Positions 57,228 through 64,000 of a stretch of 64,000 nucleotides of DNA are shown piece by piece. Each line of letters starts with the position of its first letter. The stretch's first letter is position 1. Where the stretch lies: assembly GCA_902728285.1 (NCBI GenBank), contig CACVBU010000871.1, forward strand, positions 124,001 through 188,000. Direction: 5' to 3'. The notes under the pieces were generated by a model. The model had not been told where the DNA came from. It worked only from the letters and a program-made list of their open reading frames with translations, and ran no database searches. The position numbers and the translations under genes were made by a program. This stretch comes from Clytia hemisphaerica. Taxonomy: Eukaryota; Cnidaria; Hydrozoa; Leptothecata; Clytiidae.

Positions 57228-60200
57228 TCATCTTTTGCCAGGAACCAAGAGCTTGCCATCAAAAAGCGTCGCCACATCTTCCATTCGAATGCCTTTTGTT
57301 TCCGGTAGCAACAAAAACAAAAACAAACAACCACAAAATGTCAAAATGGCGTAGAAAATAAAAACACCTGGTTTAGTAAACCATTCGATTAAATTCAAAA
57401 ATGTCAACGAAATCACAAGATTAAAAGTCCAGTTTGTACTTGTGGCTGCACTTTGACCGATATTGCGTGCCCATAGTGGGTACATTTCTGCATTGATAGC
57501 CCAGGGTAGCGGACCAACACCTACAGCAAAAGCAGCCAAGAAAAAGATCATCCCAGAAACTGCAAGCCAAGCCGTAGATGAAGGACAAGACAAGGTTGAC
57601 CATTTAAGATTGCTTATATCTTCTTGTAGGTTAAATACTGAATTGGAGCACCAATCAGTTCTATGGTCATTGACTTTTCGTGTCTTATTGATCGGTAGAC
57701 AGGAAGCTTTTGAAGGCTCCAACCCTACAGTCGTGTAACAAAATCCGCATTTTGAGTTTTCAATGCATGTAAAACAGCGATCATAATTCATGCATTTGCT
57801 AGCAAATGTTTTATTTGAGGACAAACCAAGCGTTGGTTTAAAATTGGTTTTCATAGAATTCTTATAAAAGAAAATAAAGGTCGAAGCGATTATGAGGAGA
57901 CCTACACCAGTACCAAATAGACTACCAATCATCAATTTACGACGCTTGATTCTATCCACGATAAACATTGCAAAGATTGTGACAGCAAAGTTACCAAAAG
58001 AGACGATAGTTGCCATCCAAAGGATTTCCGTTTCGTCTTCCACTCCAGCCATTTCGATTATGGTAGCACTGTAATACCTGTTGTGGTGTATTATACCGTA
58101 AGTTGGTCTAACGTCGACATCCCTCTTCTAATTCCGACATCCAGTTTTAGAGATAGGAATAATAGTAAGGTCAAAATCACTGATAGACGAAAGATTTTTT
58201 CCTCCCTGGTCACTAAGCAAAGAAATATAGTTTCAATAAGCGATTCTATTATATAATACTATTCATAACTTTAAAGAAGGGTGTCGGGATTAGAAGAGGG
58301 ATGTCGACATTAGACCAACTTACGGTAATATGAGGAACATGAGATAAACATTATATATAGGTAATCTCTACTATAAAATGATTTAGTTTGAAACCAAGAA
58401 GTTGAAATGAAAATATTTGTTGAATATTATGAAATATCGTCGCATCTTAAACTGATGTGACAGTTTAGGGCAAAAAAGCCAAAATCCAATGTGGAAACAA
58501 TTTGACTTAAGGCTTGGACTGGACTTAAGGCTTTTTTAACACAAAACTATTTCAAAATGTTAATGGTTTTTTAGGATTTAAGGAAAAATAATTTAAAGCC
58601 GATTTTCTCAAAACAACAAAAATGGGCTTAAAGCTTTTTTATTTTGATGCGACGATATGTGATCACGACGTTTGTCCAAATTTGACATTACTCTAGAAGC
58701 TCTTTGGGATGTGTTAACCCTTCGAACATATTCCTATTTGTTTAGTAGGGAAAGTATCTTAGGGGGAGCTTTAAAATGCGAAGATTGGCAACTGCTATGG
58801 CCTTGAAACTTTGACCAGTGGTTGAATGGAGACGATGTGGTTCAGCCACCTGTCTAGTTAGTATTTTACAGACCAGAATAAAAATTTGGCTACAAACACG
58901 TATTGACCGATTGGATCGTTCAATTCGATTGAAATTTGTTTCTGAAGGCTGGTTTGTCGAATAAAAGAGACTAGTAACAGAAAATATTTGGTCCCATGAG
59001 TATTTAGTACTTAGCAGACCTGTCTGTAAAGTACTTACCGGAACTCAGGAGCTCACGTGGAGTTGCCGCAAAGTAAAAAAAAGTTAGAGGGGGTCCTATT
59101 ATTGGCATTTTTTGAAAATGATGACGTCATCAGGTGGCAATGACGCCATCAATAATGCCAAAATTTTAACAAAGATGTCAATTCATATTTGGTGCACACT
59201 TGCAAAATTTCAAGTTAATCGCTTGGGGGTGGGTGGCCTCTTTGCCCCACTCCCCCCAAAGATGCTCGAAGGGTAAAAGCAAACCAAAGGATGAAAAGTA
59301 AAGCAGAATAAGAGGAAACTTTAACAATGAAAAAAGTGCCAACAGTCAGTGATAAATCTTCAACTTATGATTGATAAAAAGGTTCGCATTATATGAGTAT
59401 TTGGCAAAGCACGCTTGAAATTTGAGCTAAGAAAACCTACATGACTGTATTGATAGCAGAAAATTGTTGGAATGCTTGTAGACCACAACCGACTAATAAA
59501 GCCCTTTTTACACCAGTTGATTGACCAACTTTCTTCAATGTGTCCATGAATGAATCTGAAGAAAATAAAATAAAATAAAATTTCTCAAAATAGGTACTCT
59601 AAGCCTCAGCTACTTAAAAAGGGGGTGAAGTTGGAGTAAATCAAAGCATAGTCCTAAATTATACTGGGCTATTCACTTAAAATATTAACTCTTTCAAGAG
59701 AAAACTTAAAAGTATAGAAGCAGCAAATTGATTAGCTAAATAAGCAGTCGACTCTTGAAGATGGTCGAAAATGGTAATTTCAATTACTGGGCTTTTCCAG
59801 AAATAGTCCTTGGCCCTCCTGTTGAGGATATCGGATATCCAGGGGGTTAACGATTTTTGGTCAAAAGTGGATATGCAGGGGGTTAAATATATGCAAGGGA
59901 GCGGATATCTAGGGGGTAAAGTGTCTTTTCAAGTAAAAAATACGATATCCGTAAGCATCTTTATAAGAGAGGATATCCAGGGGGTTGAGCATAATTTTAA
60001 GAGTGGATATTCTTATTTTTCTCTACCCATAATGTTACATTGGGCTTTTCCAGAAAAAAGATTTACCCTCACTGTTGAGGATATTGATTTTTCGAAGTAT
60101 CGAACCCCCTGGATATCCTACTTTATTAGTAAAGACCCCAGCAGTCGACTCTTGAAGACGATAGTCCTTGGCCCCCCTGTTGAGGATATCGGGGGTTCGA

Positions 60201-63200
60201 TACTTCGAAAAATCAATACCGTCAACATAGTGAGGGTAAATCTTTTTTCTGGAAAAGCCCAATGTAATATTTTTTATAAAATATCACATCATCCAGTATC
60301 CAACCAGGATTACTCCCGGTAGGATAAAGTTGGTGTGATATTTCGGGACATTTGCGATCGTTATCCTAAAACAGCTATGTAATTTGTAAAATATAAGTGG
60401 ATGAAATTGATGGACCCCTCAAAGTGTTCGAAATTATGTAAAGTTTTGGATTTTTTGAGGTTTCGAAGTTTGTTGAATATAATATGTTTCAGAGTTACAT
60501 CAATGTGGATATTTTGTAAATGAAGTATTTTGTGGAGCATGTAAAAATATTTTATTTTAATTTAATCGGCTTTTGGAAAAGTCCCAAGGCCAAGAGAGTT
60601 AAAAGTGAGAATATGTCGAGTCTATGTGAAAAAATTGAAAATTGAAATAAGAAGGGAACCAACCTTCTGTGCTCTGGAGGTGGAGTATGCACAATATTTG
60701 CATATTTATTTGGTTGACTTGAGAGCCCCAAGACTGTGTAACTGAATATAGCTGTGAAAGAAAAATCTGGTAGAATGTCTTTGGGGTGAGAATAGACTAG
60801 AATTGCAGATTTTATGCAATGAAGACTGCTATAGCAGAAGATCTCTATTGTTAAAATGTGAAATTAAAATGAACAACGGATGAGATGAAGACCATTTCAA
60901 CTCACCTTGAGTATTCTCAATAGATTGTGAAATATGTTCAAGCTCTTCATCAACATTTGAATCACCACGGAGCTTGATAAATACATCTCTTGCCTTCTCC
61001 CTTTGACCTATGGAAAGAGAATAAATTTTAAGGTAAGTAAGGGGGTATTTTACATTACACTCCATTTAAACTAAGCACCACTAGCAGAGGGGGGCGTACG
61101 GGGTTAGAGATTTTCGAAATACCGAATAATTTTGCCAAAATTTCTGAAATTCTGTAGAAAAATACTTGCAATTCCGACACCGATTTTTCGGGTATTTTTT
61201 CTCGTTTTGACTTATTTTTCATCAAATTTGATTTTCCATGTAAGAATTCCAAAAAAAGGGTATAAAAAATTTATAATACTGAAATTTTGAAGCAAAAATC
61301 CATGGATTTCCGAAATCGAAACAATTTCAGATTTCTGAAATACTGATTGAATTTTGTCCGATTTCCGAAATTCCGAAGAAAAAAGGGTCGATTTCTGCAA
61401 TTCCGAAATACCGTACACCCCCCACTAGCAGGACCTATTGGAGCACTGCTATCATATCAACGTATCTTTTGGAATACCCTTAGAGGCAGTTCAATTGTGG
61501 TTGACGCTTTTTCATAGTGTCCTCCTAGGTTGGTTCCCCCTTCTAAAAATCCAAATTTTTCTCGATTCACCTCCTCTTTCTTTTGGTTGGTTGGAGGGTT
61601 GGGACCATATTTAAAATTTTTTTGGTTTCCCCCTCTTTTTTGATTTCCCTAGTTATTTGACGATTTTGCGGTTCCCCCATGGTTAACATAAAAATGTCTT
61701 AAATCAAGTTTAAAGTTTTGGAACACTTGAAAATATAGCCTTAAAACTGCTTGAAAATGAAGTTTATTGAAAAATTGGTTTGCTTCAAGTAAGGTTTGCT
61801 GATTTTATTGCTTAAACAGGTCTTCCGCAAGATTACCGTGATCAGAGAAGTTCCCCAATCAAAATTTCCAAAATTTATGGATTTTCCCCCTCTTTATTTT
61901 ACCCATCAAATTTCAAATTTTTGATTTTCCCCTATACCTCAAAAAATGAGGCAAAAATCAAAATCAGGGGGGAGGACGCTATGTTTTCTGAAACCGTTTG
62001 TAAGATAGGAGATTGATTTTATGTATCTTATCCTTGTGCGAAAATGCTCACAAAACGCCCGCCTAGCTTCCAAAGAAAAGGTCATCAACAGATGGTTTTA
62101 CGTTGGTTGTTTTTTCAAAGACATAATTGAGACAAGCCCTTACCATTGATGAGTAGCCATCTTGGACTTTCAGGTAAGAAGAACATTCCAACGAACATGA
62201 TGAACCCTGGGATCGCACCAACACCCAACATGAATCTAAACACAGAGAAGAGTGAAAGTTTTCTTAAGAAAAACATTCTTCATTTAATATTGTCAATCAA
62301 TGTAAAAACTATATCAAACCTTATTAATAATGTTACTTTGTTTGTTATTTGAGAAATGAAAGAAGTGTTACAAATAAAGCTGAAAATCAATATTGCTTTC
62401 ATAAATTTTGTGACTTTCTAAAGAATTTATCATGAATTAAGTAAAAAATTGATGTTTGGCATTATGTGTCCCCTAGTGAAAGTGGATGACATATCAATAC
62501 TTTGGCATAGCCTTGTCCGCTAGAGACAGAGAAAGGGCGTTTTTTAATGCTTTTCATGAAAAAGGCTATTGTTGTCAGGATTTTTCATATTTCAGGAAAG
62601 GCAGTACCCAATCGCCGGACACTAAAAAAGAAGGCATAAAAATTGTAACCAACCAACCTCCAACCGTTACTTCCAGTATAACTCAACAGACTGTTGATGA
62701 GACTGGCCATGAAGATTCCAAAAGTGATCATCAGTTGGTTGGTGGTCACCAAGGTTCCTCGGATCTTTGGTGGTACTGCTTCAGCTATATAGATAGGTAC
62801 TGTCATGCTTGCATATCCTAAAAGAATGAGAGCTGGGTTCAAATTATATATAGCTTTGCACTTCGCAAATTACAAAGTGATTTCAGATTTTGTTTTGATG
62901 AAGAAAAATGTTTTTGAAATAAAAAAAATACAAAGCAAAATTTCAGTAATTAAAGGTCTACTTTAGGCGTACAAACTTTCGCGAGCAGAAACTTTCACGA
63001 TTTTTGCAAATTTTAGTCCTTTTCGCAAAAGTAAATGTCTTTGAAAATTCTTGAGAGGGTAATTCGCGAAAGTTTATGCTTGTGAAAATAAATCTGAAAA
63101 GAATATTTACTCAAATTTTCCTCTTCGATGATAACAAGAATAAGATTTAGTGTAGATATTTTGCAAAAGTCCATCAATTGCGGTTTGAGATCAAAAGACT

Positions 63201-64000
63201 GGTTTTATGCACCGAAAAATTGAATTTTCTAGTAAAAATATGCCTCATTTGCGAAAGTTTATGCTTGCGAAAATATTTTTTGTCAAATTCGCGATTTTTC
63301 GACCTCACTAAAGTTTCTGCTTGCGAAAGTTTGTAAAGTATTCAATCACACCTAATTGCAATCACATCGTAAAAGTATGAAAATGCTTAGCAAAAAAATT
63401 TTTGTCTGAATAGAATGAAAACATCAAAATGAATCTAATTTTTCATATTTTGAAGAAACTTTTTATTTGGGTCAAACAAAAAAAACTAAAGACTATTCCC
63501 TAAAACGTTCTCTTATGACTAATCAAGCTCAGTGTTTACTTAGAGTATGCCAGGGGCCGCGGCACCACTTTGAAAGTGATAGGGCCATGCCATAGTGACT
63601 AAGGAGGCGGCACCATGGTTGGCAGCAGCAGGAAAATTTTTTTAACTTTGACTCTTCTAGATCGTTAAAAACAGGTCTGTTTTAAGGATTTTCAAAACAG
63701 AATTTTGTTAGATTAGTAAATTTTCTTTTGGTTTTGAAAAAATGTGGACGGGCCAGGGTCGTGGTACCTGTATGCGTAAAATAAATGCAAATAGATTTTG
63801 ACATTCCAACTCAGATCAAGATTTTACCTATTCCCAACCCCACAATAAATCTTCCCACGATAATCAAAGAAACATCATTGACAGCTAATCCCATTGTAAT
63901 AGATCCCAAAGTAAATGAAAAAGCAGCAATAAGCAAGACGATTCTTCTTCCAAAGCGATCATTCAGATATGCTGACGACACTGCACCAATGATTGCTCCA
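57228..64000 (-). CDS. slc2a13: H+/myo-inositol cotransporter, SLC2A13-like (5' end outside window)
   Basis: Visible exons in order: 63828-64000 (continues upstream), 62658-62817, 62144-62235, 60906-61007, 59441-59555, 57228-58077. All phases join, giving 496 residues. Sugar-transporter motifs appear in sequence: [75 protein letters not shown] and the final PETKG. A long extracellular loop with paired cysteines (CMNYDRC ... CGFCY ... CLPINK) between late membrane segments is typical of the SLC2A13/HMIT branch. The family imports myo-inositol with protons at the plasma membrane and intracellular vesicles. The frame stops after LVPGKR, giving a C-terminus shorter than the vertebrate form. Several introns carry MITEs. 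Confidence 0.9.
58095..58326. mobile_element. MITE in slc2a13 intron, ACCGTAAGTTGG ends
   Basis: Ends ACCGTAAGTTGGTCTAACG and its inverse run about 50 bp inward, through TCGACATCCCTCTTCTAAT. 232 bp. It starts 17 bp from the acceptor of the last exon. Confidence 0.8.
59789..60260. mobile_element. Nested GGGCTTTTCCAGAAA palindromic elements
   Basis: An inner palindrome at 60042-60260 starts GGGCTTTTCCAGAAAAAAG and ends with its inverse, including TTCGAAGTATCGAACCCCC arms. It lies beside a related unit starting at 59789 (GGGCTTTTCCAGAAATAG) with CCAGGGGGTTAA/GGATATCC units. End sequences resemble the 54540-56798 element. Confidence 0.6.
61085..61430. repeat. Degenerate inverted element with ATTTCCGAAAT motifs
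   Basis: GGGGGGCGTACGG at the left and CCGTACACCCCCC at the right, with repeated TTTCTGAAAT/ATTCCGAA words between. In slc2a13 intron. Confidence 0.5.
61495..61990. repeat. Putative MITE with CATAGNGTCCTCC ends
   Basis: The left CATAGTGTCCTCC and the right GGAGGACGCTATG are inverse, about 460 bp apart. Pyrimidine-rich interior (TTCCCCC runs). No coding frame. Confidence 0.45.
62961..63338. mobile_element. TA-flanked MITE with TTTCGCGAGCAGAAA motifs, copy 2
   Basis: Starts CTTTAGGCGTACAAACTTTC and ends AAGTTTGTAAAG, with TA flanking both sides. Same family as 49713-50099. Confidence 0.75.

Overview
The window reads as nuclear DNA of an AT-rich invertebrate animal, most likely a cnidarian or another early-branching metazoan. 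The evidence is GT-AG introns with short exons, metazoan gene families (IL-17 receptor-like SEFIR protein, DDX55 helicase, SLC2A13-type inositol transporter), non-LTR retroelement remnants, tRNA-derived SINEs and very many small palindromic elements (MITEs). I cannot name the species.

Layout. From 994 to 28460 (minus strand) lies a reconstructed 13-exon gene for a secreted-signal, single-pass receptor with an intracellular SEFIR domain. All its splice phases join to one 581-codon open frame. Its tenth intron (4836-21472) holds the main discovery: a 12,946-bp DNA transposon at 6058-19003. It has long terminal inverted repeats (about 373 and 452 bp) built partly from an 18-bp subterminal repeat, and a perfect 6-bp target-site duplication GGCGGA. 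It carries two intact plus-strand genes: a three-exon HECT ubiquitin-ligase-like gene (10362-13108) that keeps a catalytic-type cysteine, and a 487-aa DD34E integrase/transposase with a helix-turn-helix (16163-17626). Several smaller elements are nested inside it. I saw no polymerase B, ATPase, protease or capsid gene, so it is not a typical Polinton/Maverick, although the 6-bp duplication and integrase-type transposase invite the comparison.

From about 28.5 to 47.5 kb I see no convincing host gene. The stretch is a repeat graveyard: a tRNA-headed SINE (31.7 kb), copies of an AACGTT-rich MITE, a MITE family around 35-43 kb, and a 2.4-kb foldback element (44419-46816) with a 9-bp duplication that carries a non-LTR reverse transcriptase remnant.

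From 47.5 kb on there are three host genes: a first exon of a small single-pass membrane protein (47518, plus), ddx55 (50187-53153, minus, two exons, 600 aa, with a 35-bp minisatellite in its intron), and the 3' part of an SLC2A13-like H+/myo-inositol cotransporter (57228 to beyond 64000, minus, six exons visible). Between the last two sits a second broken copy of the same reverse transcriptase family, interrupted by a 662-bp element with a perfect 9-bp duplication.

How parts relate: the host genes are independent housekeeping, transport and receptor genes. The HECT and integrase genes belong together as cargo and engine of one transposon. Exon coordinates were set by eye from splice signals, reading phase and family similarity recalled from memory; no alignment was run.
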